Shown here: piece after piece, positions 1 to 6,175 of the stretch
Numbering within the stretch: position 1 is the first letter of the stretch
Layout: the number at the start of each line of letters is the position of its first letter
NCBI GenBank assembly: GCA_021775275.1
Contig: JAJFIE010000482.1
Location: 1-6,175 of the forward strand
Direction: 5' to 3'
Length of the DNA: 6,175 bases
From: Rhodospirillales bacterium
GTDB taxonomy: Bacteria; Pseudomonadota; Alphaproteobacteria; Rhodospirillales; Casp-alpha2
Made by a program: the position numbers and the translations under genes
Notes under the pieces: model-generated
Seen by the model: the letters and a program-made list of their open reading frames with translations, nothing else
Told to the model about the DNA's origin: nothing
The model's database searches: none

Positions 1-1495
1 GAACTTCCTGTTCGGCCCGATGTCGTTCGGTGATATCCAGAACCGTACCGTTCATGGTTGCTGGCACACCCTGATCATCAAGGACAAGTTCGCCTTGTTC
101 AGAAACATACCTTTCTTCACCCGTAGGCAGGATGATGCGGTGTACGGCGGCGTAGGAGGATTTTGTTTCCAGCGCCTTGCCAACGGCATCTTCAACCAGA
201 GCTCGATCTTCAGGATGAATGGTTGCAAGGAAGGCCTCGTAACTGGCGTCAAACTCTCTTGGTTCGTAACCGAAGATTCGATAGGTTTCGTCCGTCCAGT
301 ACAATGCACCGGTAGGGATGTGCCATTGCCAGCTTCCCATGTGCGCAATGCGCTGGGCTACTTCTAGGCCGCTATTGAGATTTCGGATATCAGCCTGCGC
401 GACAACTAACTCACTCGTTTTTCGCGTAACCATTCGTCTGCTCAATAACGAATGGGTAATAACGAACACAATCAACAACGCCACGAAAGCAGCAGCTATC
501 CAATATTGCTTGATAAAATCCGTAACCGAAAAATGAACTGCTTCATAGGGGCCGAGTCTGAGTTCCTGGAAAAGATTATGAACAGGTGTGTAGTCCAGTG
601 GCACTGTCCAGCCTGCATAGCGACCGACACGCGCAGCGGCATCGCTGGCGCTGATGGTGAGCAGGGAACGCAGCACGTCCTTGGCCAACGCCTCCGGGAC
701 GTGGTTCAGTTTGGCGAAGGCCCATTCGGGATAGAGGCCCGTGCTTGCCGCCAGTGGAAACCGCGGATGGCCACGGGATCCGATGATGTGGATGTCCTTT
801 AGGTCGATTTTCCCTTCGCGGGCCATGGCCTCTAATACGCCGGTGCGGACCACGCCGACATCGGCTTCTCCTGCCAGTACCCGCGTGACCACGTTATCTT
901 GTGGAAAACCCGTGAAACTGACGTCCGCCAGATCTGTCTCCATATCCAGGTTCAGCTTGTCCATTTCCCGCATGAGGACCTGATAACCGCCGAATGAAAT
1001 GGCCGATACGGCGAGCAGTCGTTTATTTTGGAGATAGCTCAAAGAAGAAATATCCGTCCGTTCCGCTTTCGCGGAAACAACGCCGCCAAAGGTGCTGACC
1101 GGCAAGCCATCGATACGCTTCTCGAGGGTTCCGAGGGCTGAAATGCCATATTTCAATGATAGCTCGACGTAGGCCCCGGGATTGACGATGACAAAGTCGA
1201 TTTTCTGGTCCTGGACGGCTTGGTCCATCTCCGAGAGATCCAGAGGGATCATTTCAACGGCCGATGCCAAATCGTTTGAAAGATGTGTGGCTGTCGGCGT
1301 CCATTCCCTGCGGGCTTTCTCTATCCCGCGGTGGGCGATAACGGCGATGCGAACCGGGGAATTCACTGTTCCGGGAGCATTGTAAGTCGGATCGGCGCCT
1401 TCAGCCGTTGCGGTCGCCATCAAAAGAAACACAATAACGATAGCTGCGGAATGGCAACGGCGAATCGATACAAGGAGTTTGTCAAAAACGTCCAT
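1..1495 (-). CDS. PhnD-like periplasmic-sensing PAS signalling protein, C-terminus cut by window edge
   Basis: The frame is open for 498 codons from ATG at 1495 to the window edge, with no stop. The N-terminus (MDVFDKLLVSIRRCHSAAIVIVFLLMATATA) looks like a signal peptide cleaved near residue 31-33. Residues about 48-310 read as a PhnD-type phosphate/phosphonate-binding domain of the kind used as a periplasmic sensor in TtrS-like kinases: note FVIVNPGAYVEL (101-112), the hinge-like stretch SAISFGGYQVL and AGEADVGVVRTGVLE (208-222). A transmembrane helix covers about 331-352. A short linker leads to a PAS_3 fold (about 383-490) with GSWQWHIPTGALYWTD, IHPEDR and the closing GTVLDITERHRAEQE. The output module (histidine kinase, GGDEF/EAL or other) is not in the window, so the class is undecided and the ligand is unknown. 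An in-frame ATG at 1516 would add seven residues; 1495 is preferred for GAGAG five bases upstream. The gene seems less GC-rich than the argH-lysA block. Confidence 0.85.
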   Translation of the reverse strand, partial: MDVFDKLLVSIRRCHSAAIVIVFLLMATATAEGADPTYNAPGTVNSPVRIAVIAHRGIEKARREWTPTATHLSNDLASAVEMIPLDLSEMDQAVQDQKIDFVIVNPGAYVELSLKYGISALGTLEKRIDGLPVSTFGGVVSAKAERTDISSLSYLQNKRLLAVSAISFGGYQVLMREMDKLNLDMETDLADVSFTGFPQDNVVTRVLAGEADVGVVRTGVLEAMAREGKIDLKDIHIIGSRGHPRFPLAASTGLYPEWAFAKLNHVPEALAKDVLRSLLTISASDAAARVGRYAGWTVPLDYTPVHNLFQELRLGPYEAVHFSVTDFIKQYWIAAAFVALLIVFVITHSLLSRRMVTRKTSELVVAQADIRNLNSGLEVAQRIAHMGSWQWHIPTGALYWTDETYRIFGYEPREFDASYEAFLATIHPEDRALVEDAVGKALETKSSYAAVHRIILPTGEERYVSEQGELVLDDQGVPATMNGTVLDITERHRAEQEV

Positions 1496-1585
1496 GAGTG
1501 CTCTCGATCTACCCATATTTGCCCGTTTGTTATGAACGCATTCAAATGCAGGGCAATTAAATGATTACTATTGAATGCTCACTTA

Positions 1586-1617
1586 TATAAAGAATCAAGC
1601 TTATGGCATGCTGACAA
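1586..1617 (-). promoter_or_regulatory. Weak promoter candidate for the PAS sensor gene
   Basis: On the minus strand a TTGTCA (1612-1617) precedes TTTATA (1586-1591) with a 20-base spacer, which is longer than the usual 16-18. The AT-rich palindrome TTATATAA (1583-1590) overlaps the second box. The site lies about 90 bases ahead of the sensor start. This rests on sequence resemblance only. Confidence 0.2.
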
Positions 1618-1679
1618 GAGTGCTTCTTCAGAGTTAAGAGTTGCTCTAAGATGCGAGAAACTTGACCCCAACGAACGCT

Positions 1680-1691
1680 GCACCCGGGTGC
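1680..1691. repeat. Perfect 12-bp palindrome GCACCCGGGTGC
   Basis: GCACCCGGGTGC equals its own reverse complement, and the symmetry breaks at the next base on each side. It lies in non-coding DNA about 185 bases upstream of the sensor start. A dimeric regulator operator is possible, but nothing in the sequence names the regulator. Confidence 0.4.
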
Positions 1692-1702
1692 GAAGATTGT
1701 TG

Positions 1703-1715
1703 TGACGTATCGTCA
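1703..1715. repeat. Inverted repeat TGACG-TAT-CGTCA
   Basis: Two 5-bp arms, TGACG (1703-1707) and CGTCA (1711-1715), flank TAT. The centre lies about 23-24 bp from the centre of the palindrome at 1680-1691, a little over two helical turns. It is short enough to arise by chance. Confidence 0.3.
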
Positions 1716-1778
1716 TGGGAGCGTGGCCAACGATAACAGAGACCACCGACCGCAGGCTGGATGTTCATTTTTACACTT

Positions 1779-1793
1779 GCGAACAAAGTTCGT
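1779..1793. repeat. Inverted repeat GCGAAC-AAA-GTTCGT
   Basis: The five inner pairs of CGAAC/GTTCG match perfectly around an AAA loop and the outermost pair is G-T. It is 76 bases past the tlpA stop on the minus strand. No T-run follows the stem in either direction in the position needed for an intrinsic terminator, so it is recorded only as a hairpin or possible binding site. Confidence 0.3.
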
Positions 1794-1868
1794 GGCGGTA
1801 TCACCGGGTAGTCCTTCGCCCGTCAGGACCATCCGTAGCCGCGGGTTTCTCTGCGACCCTGCCGCCTC

Positions 1869-2486
1869 TTAATTTTCCGGCAGCAAACACGCTTTTACGA
1901 ATTCGACGGCGTCCGGTGAATCCCATTCGGCTTCACCGACAACGGCGGCGATTTGATTGCCGTCGGCGTCAATAAACAGTGTCGTCGGAAGGCCCGAGAC
2001 CTTGGCCGCCTTGACCAGCGCCATTTGGCGGTCGACCAGTATATCGAGGTTGGTGATATTGTTGGTTTCATAGAATTTGGTGGCCAGCTTTGCGCCGTCC
2101 CGGTCTTCGTCAATGGCGAGAACATCGATGCCACTATCGGCGAGAAGGCCCTTCAAGCGGTCCAGCGCGGGCATTTCGGCGACGCACGGCGGACACCATG
2201 TGGCCCAGAAGTTCACGATCAGGGGCGTTCCCTTGTAATCGGACAGCCGGACCTCGCCACCATTTCTGTCAAAAAACACCGTATCTTCAATGGGTGCGGG
2301 CGGGTCTTTTTCGAGGAAATTGCTGATCCCGGAATCGGTTGCGCCCTGCCATGTGCATACAGATGGTTCTGCGCTTGCAAGTGACAGCGTAATCGCCACA
2401 ATCCCCCCGAATACGACGGATACGAGGGATATGATGAGGCCGCGTCGGGTGATCTTGCGTTGAAGGCGCTGTATCAGTGGTGACAT
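1869..2486 (-). CDS. tlpA: TlpA-family membrane-anchored periplasmic thioredoxin-like protein
   Basis: This 205-residue protein has a short basic N-terminus, an uncleaved membrane anchor at about 16-38, and a thioredoxin fold facing the periplasm. The redox motif is WCPPC (97-101) within VNFWATWCPPCVAEMPAL, and the cis-proline loop is SGLPTT (P167), followed by LFIDADGNQ. This is the TlpA/ResA/CcmG type. In Bradyrhizobium TlpA acts as a reductant in cytochrome oxidase (CuA) assembly, and that role is inferred here. Two further cysteines, C44 just after the anchor and C200 near the C-terminus, are placed like the extra structural disulfide I recall for Bradyrhizobium TlpA. The start MSPLIQRLQRK was chosen because it gives a normal anchor; an in-frame ATG at 2552 would add 22 residues, overlap the argH leader and lacks a ribosome site. 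The chosen start also has no clear Shine-Dalgarno. It is divergent from argH, a common alphaproteobacterial pairing. Confidence 0.9.
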   Translation of the reverse strand: MSPLIQRLQRKITRRGLIISLVSVVFGGIVAITLSLASAEPSVCTWQGATDSGISNFLEKDPPAPIEDTVFFDRNGGEVRLSDYKGTPLIVNFWATWCPPCVAEMPALDRLKGLLADSGIDVLAIDEDRDGAKLATKFYETNNITNLDILVDRQMALVKAAKVSGLPTTLFIDADGNQIAAVVGEAEWDSPDAVEFVKACLLPEN

Positions 2487-2584
2487 GGACAATATAGACC
2501 CGTAAAACCATAAGAGAGGACGAGCGAAGCGTCCCGATGTTAAACTATGCATTAGACGATGTAAGCGAATTTCAGGTGACTGGC
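2487..2584. promoter_or_regulatory. Divergent tlpA/argH control region
   Basis: These 98 bases separate the two divergent start codons and must hold promoters for one or both genes. On the minus strand TATATT (2491-2496) is -10-like and sits only four bases from the tlpA ATG. On the plus strand TAAACT (2541-2546) is a possible -10 for argH. No good -35 accompanies either one. An inverted repeat GGACG/CGTCC (2518-2522 and 2530-2534) lies near the middle and could be an operator or a leader hairpin. Confidence 0.4.
2574..2578 (+). promoter_or_regulatory. Ribosome binding site deciding the argH start
   Basis: AGGTG lies six bases ahead of the ATG at 2585. The earlier in-frame ATG at 2537 has no comparable site, and the 16 residues it would add do not resemble ArgH. 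Confidence 0.6.
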
Positions 2585-4015
2585 ATGGCAGATAAGATCA
2601 ACAAATCGCGAGCAGATACCAGCACCATTTGGGGCGGACGTTTCGCCGATGGTCCGGATGCGCTGATGGAGGCGATCAACGCATCCATAGATTTCGACAA
2701 ACGGCTGTATGCGCAGGACATCCGCGGGTCAAAAGCGCATGCCGCCATGTTGGCCGCCAACAGCATCATTGACCCGGCGGACGAGGCGAAAATCCAGCAG
2801 GGTCTGGATACCATTCTGGATGAGATTGAAACCGGTGCGTTCAGCTTCAAGGCGGCGCTGGAAGACATTCACATGAATGTGGAATCCCGACTGGCGGAAT
2901 TGATCGGTGATGCCGCCGGGCGGCTGCATACCGCACGGTCGCGCAATGATCAGGTCGCCACCGATTTCCGGCTCTGGGTTCGTGACGTCATTGACGGCCT
3001 CAGCTCCGAAATGCAGCGCCTACAGGCGGTGATGATCGGCATGGCCGAGGCTCATGCCGCGACGATCATGCCCGGATTTACCCATCTGCAAACAGCTCAG
3101 CCGGTAACCTTCGGCCACCATCTGCTGGCCTATGTGGAAATGATTGGCCGGGATCGGGGACGGCTCGCCGATTGCCGGAGACGTCTAAATGAAAGCCCAT
3201 TGGGCGCGGCGGCGCTGGCGGGAACGTCTTTCCCCATCGACCGGGGCATGACGGCGGCCGCGCTGGGTTTCGATGGTCCCATGACGAATTCACTGGATGC
3301 CGTATCAGACCGGGATTTCGCACTGGAATTTCTGGCTGCGGCCTCGGTCGCAGGCATGCATCTGTCGCGCATGGCTGAAGAACTGGTCATATGGACATCC
3401 GGGCCGTTTGGATTCATCCGCCTGTCCGACGGGTTTTCCACCGGCAGTTCCATCATGCCGCAAAAGCGCAACCCGGACGCCGCCGAACTGGTGCGCGCCA
3501 AGGTGGGCCGCATCATCGGATCACTGAACACCCTGCTGATCGTCATGAAGGGGCTGCCCCTGACCTATGGCAAGGATATGCAGGAAGACAAGGAGCCGGT
3601 GTTTGACGCAGCAGAGACCCTGGGGTTGTGCGTGGCCGCCATGCGCGGCATGCTGGAGGGCGCGGAAGCCTGTCCCGACAGGATGCTGGCGGTAGCCAGC
3701 AGTGGATTTACCACAGCGACAGACCTGGCCGACTGGCTGGTGCGGGTTCTGGACATGCCATTTCGCAAGGCGCATCACGTTACCGGGGAGCTGGTAAAGA
3801 TGGCGGAAGATCGGGGCAGGGGTCTGGAAGACTTGTCGCTGGCAGACATGCAGGGCGTCGAAGCGGGTATCACGCAGGAGATTTTTGATGTCCTGGGTGT
3901 GGAAAATTCCGTCGCCAGTCGCCGCAGCTTTGGCGGCACGGCGCCGGACAATGTTCTGGCGGCAGTGAAAGTGGCGCGTGCACGGTATCTTGAAGGTATG
4001 GATGGTCATGATTAA
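2585..4015 (+). CDS. argH: Argininosuccinate lyase
   Basis: ArgH cleaves argininosuccinate to arginine and fumarate in the cytoplasm, the last step of arginine synthesis. The 476-residue product is full length for the family (usually about 455-475). It opens with the typical [28 protein letters not shown]. The fumarase/aspartase superfamily blocks are all present: HTARSRNDQ (115-123) for substrate binding, [14 protein letters not shown] (from 166) with the conserved catalytic-region histidine, and the signature [12 protein letters not shown] (287-298) with the catalytic serine on the mobile loop. [14 protein letters not shown] follows, and the C-terminal domain has [10 protein letters not shown]. 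There are no frameshifts or missing key residues. The start at 2585 is supported by AGGTG six bases upstream. The end overlaps the small lipoprotein gene, which suggests co-transcription and coupled translation. Confidence 0.97.
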   Translation: MADKINKSRADTSTIWGGRFADGPDALMEAINASIDFDKRLYAQDIRGSKAHAAMLAANSIIDPADEAKIQQGLDTILDEIETGAFSFKAALEDIHMNVESRLAELIGDAAGRLHTARSRNDQVATDFRLWVRDVIDGLSSEMQRLQAVMIGMAEAHAATIMPGFTHLQTAQPVTFGHHLLAYVEMIGRDRGRLADCRRRLNESPLGAAALAGTSFPIDRGMTAAALGFDGPMTNSLDAVSDRDFALEFLAAASVAGMHLSRMAEELVIWTSGPFGFIRLSDGFSTGSSIMPQKRNPDAAELVRAKVGRIIGSLNTLLIVMKGLPLTYGKDMQEDKEPVFDAAETLGLCVAAMRGMLEGAEACPDRMLAVASSGFTTATDLADWLVRVLDMPFRKAHHVTGELVKMAEDRGRGLEDLSLADMQGVEAGITQEIFDVLGVENSVASRRSFGGTAPDNVLAAVKVARARYLEGMDGHD

Positions 4016-4184
4016 CAGCAATTATTCACCAAAAGCCCATCTTGGACTGCGCCGGCTCCTGCGGGTATGCCTGATGTTGGGACTGATGTTCGTGCTGGCG
4101 ACAGGGCTGGGTGCGTGTGGCCGGAAAGGCCCCCTGGAAAAACCCGAGGGCTCCACCTATCCAAAAGAGTACCCCACCGAATAG
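4002..4184 (+). CDS. lptM: LptM-type small outer-membrane lipoprotein
   Basis: This 60-residue lipoprotein has a basic N-region (RRLLR), a hydrophobic stretch ([14 protein letters not shown], about 22-35) and a lipobox LGAC with the acylated cysteine at 39. The mature N-terminus is [12 protein letters not shown], matching the CGxKGPL pattern of YifL/LptM. In E. coli, LptM is reported to help assemble the LptD-LptE lipopolysaccharide translocon at the outer membrane; the same role is inferred here. The mature part is very short (about 22 residues), proline- and lysine-rich, and probably disordered. It overlaps the argH end by 14 bases. The 4002 start has GAAGG five bases upstream; ATG at 4008 (MINSNYS) and GTG at 3978 are alternatives. 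LptM genes often sit beside lysA or dapF, as here. The stop codon lies in the loop of the palindrome described next. Confidence 0.85.
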   Translation: MVMINSNYSPKAHLGLRRLLRVCLMLGLMFVLATGLGACGRKGPLEKPEGSTYPKEYPTE

Positions 4185-4226
4185 TTTCGGTGGAACAATA
4201 CACCGAATAGTTTCGGTAGAATGTAC
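4175..4226 (+). repeat. Tandem 26-bp direct repeat, each copy with a palindrome
   Basis: Copy 1 (4175-4200) and copy 2 (4201-4226) are adjacent. They share the first 17 bases exactly (CACCGAATAGTTTCGGT) and 20 of 26 overall. Inside each, ACCGAA and TTCGGT form an inverted repeat around TAGT; copy 1 extends the stem to 7 bp with C/G, while copy 2 loses that outer pair (C/A). The first copy contains the lptM stop codon, so part of it is coding. No T-run follows, which argues against a plain intrinsic terminator. Possible roles are a two-site operator with 26-bp spacing, or RNA hairpins affecting lptM/lysA message stability or lysA expression. The function is unknown. Confidence 0.7.
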
Positions 4227-4261
4227 AAGGTAACCGGTCTGGTTGGAATTTCGGGAAGTAC

Positions 4262-5563
4262 ATGGATCATTTTACTTATAAAAACGGCGAGATGTTTGCC
4301 GAGAATGTAGCGCTTCAGGCCATCGCGGCGGAAGTTGGCACGCCATTTTATTGTTATTCCACGGCGACCATGGTCCGGCATTTCAGCGTGTTCCGGGATG
4401 CCCTGGACGGCCTGGACTTCATGATCTGCTACGCCATGAAGGCGAACGGTAATATCGCCGTCATGCGGACCCTGGCGGAACAGGGCGCCGGGGCCGATGT
4501 TGTGTCGGGTGGAGAGCTGGAGCGCGCACTGGCCGCCGGCATCCCGCCATCGAAAATTGTCTTTTCCGGTGTCGGCAAGACGGAAGCGGAGATTGCTGCC
4601 GCCATTGCTGCCGGGATTATGCAGATCAATGTGGAATCCGAGCCCGAACTGGAGGTTCTGAGCGCCATTGCGGCGGCGCGAGGGCGCGAGGTTGCGGTCT
4701 CCATTCGCGTCAATCCCGATGTGGATGCGCGCACCCACGAGAAAATCACCACCGGTAAAAGCGAGAACAAGTTTGGTATTGATCTGGGCCGCGCCCGCGA
4801 CGTATGCGCCCGCGCAGCAAAACTGCCCGGTATCCGTCTGGTCGGCGTCGCCATGCATATCGGATCGCAGCTCCGCGATCTCGAACCCTACCGTGCGGCC
4901 TATGGCAGTGGCGTCGCGTTGGTTCATCAGCTACGGGGCGACGGCCACGCCATTGACCGGATTGATCTGGGCGGTGGACTGGGCATTCCCTATTTTGAGG
5001 ACGGTGAAGGCGAGGACCTGCCGTCACCGGCTGAATACGGCGCCATGGTCAAGGATGTGATCGGCGATCTGGATTGCCGGGTCATTGTCGAGCCGGGTCG
5101 CGTGATCATGGGCAACGCAGGGGTTCTGGTGGCTCAGGTAATTTACGTGAAGGAGGGACCGACGCGTCGTTTTCTGATCGTCGACGCGGCCATGAACGAC
5201 TTGCTGCGACCGTCCCTTTACAGCGCGCATCACGCCATTGATCCGGTGCGTCAGCCGGATGCCGGGGCAACCTGTGAAACTGCCGACGTGGTCGGGCCGA
5301 TCTGTGAGTCCGGGGACACGTTTGCCAGGCAACGACTGTTGCCACCCATGGAATCCGGTGATTTGATGGTGTTCCGCAGCGTCGGCGCCTATGGCGCGGT
5401 CATGGGGTCGAGCTATAATGCACGCCCCCTGGCGCCGGAGGTTCTGGTCAATGGTGACGCGTTTGCCGTGATCCGTCGCCGCATTGAGGTCGCTGACCTG
5501 ATCGGGTTTGAGAGCATGCCAGACTGGTTCGATACTACCAGACCCAAAGAAGCCACCGGATGA
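4262..5563 (+). CDS. lysA: Diaminopimelate decarboxylase
   Basis: LysA decarboxylates meso-diaminopimelate to L-lysine using pyridoxal phosphate, the last step of lysine synthesis in the cytoplasm. The 433-residue product is a normal family length. The N-terminal alanine-racemase-like barrel carries the PLP lysine in CYAMKANGN (K60), ADVVSGGELERAL (79-90), VESEPEL, the histidine of MHIGSQL (H199), the phosphate-binding GGGLG (237-241) and EPGR (277-280). The C-terminal beta domain supplies the active-site cysteine from the other subunit in GPICESGD (C348) and the substrate/PLP tyrosine region GAYGAVMGSSYN. It therefore looks intact and active as a dimer. GGGAAG lies three bases before the ATG. 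It follows lptM after 77 bases that include the tandem repeat, and its stop overlaps the next gene as ATGA, indicating translational coupling. Confidence 0.97.
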   Translation: MDHFTYKNGEMFAENVALQAIAAEVGTPFYCYSTATMVRHFSVFRDALDGLDFMICYAMKANGNIAVMRTLAEQGAGADVVSGGELERALAAGIPPSKIVFSGVGKTEAEIAAAIAAGIMQINVESEPELEVLSAIAAARGREVAVSIRVNPDVDARTHEKITTGKSENKFGIDLGRARDVCARAAKLPGIRLVGVAMHIGSQLRDLEPYRAAYGSGVALVHQLRGDGHAIDRIDLGGGLGIPYFEDGEGEDLPSPAEYGAMVKDVIGDLDCRVIVEPGRVIMGNAGVLVAQVIYVKEGPTRRFLIVDAAMNDLLRPSLYSAHHAIDPVRQPDAGATCETADVVGPICESGDTFARQRLLPPMESGDLMVFRSVGAYGAVMGSSYNARPLAPEVLVNGDAFAVIRRRIEVADLIGFESMPDWFDTTRPKEATG

Positions 5564-6175
5564 TCCCTCCGGACCCCGGTCTGGATCGCCTCGAGCGGCG
5601 CGTGCGCCGCCGCCAGTCACGCTTGATGCCCATCGCCGCCGCCGCCCTGATGTGGGAGCGGCTATGGCCCCGTTTGTGGCCGCTGGTAGGGGTCGTGGGT
5701 GTTTTTGTGGCGCTTTCCCTGCTGGATGCTTTCCCGCTCCTGCCGTACTGGTTGCACGGGGTTGTGCTGCTTGGATTTGCGGTAGCGGCGGCGTGGGCGT
5801 TGCGTTCGGGTTTCAGAGCGTTCCGCACACCGACGCGCCAGGAAGCCCGGGCGCGCATTGAGCGCGACAGCGGGTTACACCACCGACCCCTGTCGGCGCT
5901 GGACGACGAAAGCGTTTCGGGCGACGGGAATAGCAGCGCCACGAAGACCCTGTGGAACGAGCACCGCCGCCGCGCCGCGCTGGCCAGTGACCGGTTGCGG
6001 GTCAGCCTGCCATCACCCGGCCTGGCGCGGTTTGACCCTTATGGCATTCGCGTCGCCGTGGCCTTGCTGCTGGTTATCGCTGTGGCCGCAGGGTTCGACA
6101 ATGCCGGTGTGCGCATGGCCCGCGCGCTGGTTCCTGTGGATCAGGGGTTCGGCGCCGACACGCGGGTTGATGTGT
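5560..6175 (+). CDS. TIGR02302/DUF4175 family membrane protein, N-terminal part only
   Basis: The frame is open for 205 codons from an ATG that overlaps the lysA stop (ATGA) to the right edge. It starts MIPPDPGLDRLERRVRRRQSRL, a basic helix, then has transmembrane segments at about 41-56, 65-82 and 163-179. Between the second and third lies a charged stretch with ARIERDSGLHHRPLSALDD (98-116), which I recognise as the conserved core of this family. Known members are about 800 residues or more, with two or three N-terminal membrane helices and a long Gln/Gly-rich C-terminal region; most of that is missing here because the window ends. The function of the family is not established to my knowledge. 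Position downstream of lysA and lptM suggests an envelope role, which is inference. The assignment rests on the sequence pattern and on gene order. Confidence 0.85.
   Translation, partial: MIPPDPGLDRLERRVRRRQSRLMPIAAAALMWERLWPRLWPLVGVVGVFVALSLLDAFPLLPYWLHGVVLLGFAVAAAWALRSGFRAFRTPTRQEARARIERDSGLHHRPLSALDDESVSGDGNSSATKTLWNEHRRRAALASDRLRVSLPSPGLARFDPYGIRVAVALLLVIAVAAGFDNAGVRMARALVPVDQGFGADTRVDV

Larger units (their letters stand above)
1517..1868. other. Intergenic region between tlpA and the sensor gene
   Basis: I see no convincing gene in these 352 bases. The left third (about 1550-1620) is AT-rich and probably holds the sensor promoter. The rest has three short palindromes, listed separately, and a weak inverted repeat GTCCT/AGGAC (1811-1815 and 1825-1829). 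No tRNA-like cloverleaf and no hairpin followed by a T-run is visible, so no intrinsic terminator for tlpA can be assigned. A short plus-strand open frame starting at 1715 runs into the antisense of tlpA and has no recognisable protein features. Confidence 0.6.

Noticed and set aside
20..802. Several short plus-strand open frames in the left region
   Set aside because: All lie opposite the continuous minus-strand sensor frame, whose PhnD, transmembrane and PAS parts are coherent.
1811..1829. GTCCT/AGGAC hairpin as a tlpA terminator
   Set aside because: Five pairs with a nine-base loop and no T-run downstream on the minus strand.
1715..1975. Plus-strand open frame of 86 codons in the intergenic region
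   Set aside because: No ribosome site, no recognisable sequence, arginine/proline-rich composition, and its 3' third is antisense to tlpA.
1953..2384. Plus-strand open frame (143 codons) opposite tlpA
   Set aside because: tlpA on the other strand has a full thioredoxin motif set; this frame is its shadow.
4175..4226. Tandem repeat as a CRISPR array or rho-independent terminator
   Set aside because: Only two directly abutting copies without spacers, which excludes CRISPR; the stems are not followed by a run of T.
4232..4244. AACC...GGTT hairpin ahead of lysA as a riboswitch or lysine attenuator
   Set aside because: The stem is only four pairs, and the 77-base spacer is far too short for a lysine riboswitch aptamer.
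4157..4927. Long minus-strand open frame (256 codons) antisense to lptM and lysA
   Set aside because: It lies opposite well-supported genes, has no recognisable domain, and its amino-acid make-up is that expected from reading GC-rich coding DNA backwards.
5024..5620. Minus-strand open frame (198 codons) opposite the lysA end
   Set aside because: Antisense to the conserved C-terminal domain of LysA and to the start of the next gene; no protein motif.

Overview
The window looks like chromosome of an alphaproteobacterium. GC content is moderately high by eye. The order tlpA <-> argH - lptM - lysA - TIGR02302 (DUF4175) is one I know from Rhodospirillales and Rhizobiales relatives, and the TIGR02302 family is, as far as I recall, alphaproteobacterial. 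A more exact placement is not possible from this sequence alone.

Layout. (1) Bases 1-1495, minus strand: the first 498 codons of a membrane sensor that runs off the left edge. It has a signal peptide, a PhnD-like periplasmic binding domain, one transmembrane helix and a PAS domain; its output domain lies outside the window. (2) Bases 1517-1868: non-coding, AT-rich at its left end, with three short perfect or near-perfect palindromes and only a weak promoter candidate for the sensor. (3) Bases 1869-2486, minus strand: tlpA, a membrane-anchored periplasmic thiol oxidoreductase. (4) Bases 2487-2584: a short divergent control region. (5) Bases 2585-6175, plus strand: a compact run of argH (last step of arginine synthesis), a small LptM-type lipoprotein gene overlapping the argH end, lysA (last step of lysine synthesis) and the N-terminal 205 codons of a TIGR02302/DUF4175 membrane protein that overlaps lysA by ATGA and runs off the right edge.

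The right-hand block is probably one transcription unit. ArgH and LysA are cytoplasmic biosynthetic enzymes. LysA uses meso-diaminopimelate, which is also a peptidoglycan precursor, and the embedded lipoprotein and the downstream membrane protein point to the cell envelope. TlpA faces the periplasm and is transcribed away from this block.

Nothing here amounts to a clearly new system. The most unusual sequence element is a tandem 26-bp duplication between lptM and lysA. Each copy carries a palindrome, and the lptM stop codon sits in the loop of the first copy. Second in interest are the truncated PhnD-PAS sensor with its palindrome-rich upstream region, and the family of unknown function at the right edge.
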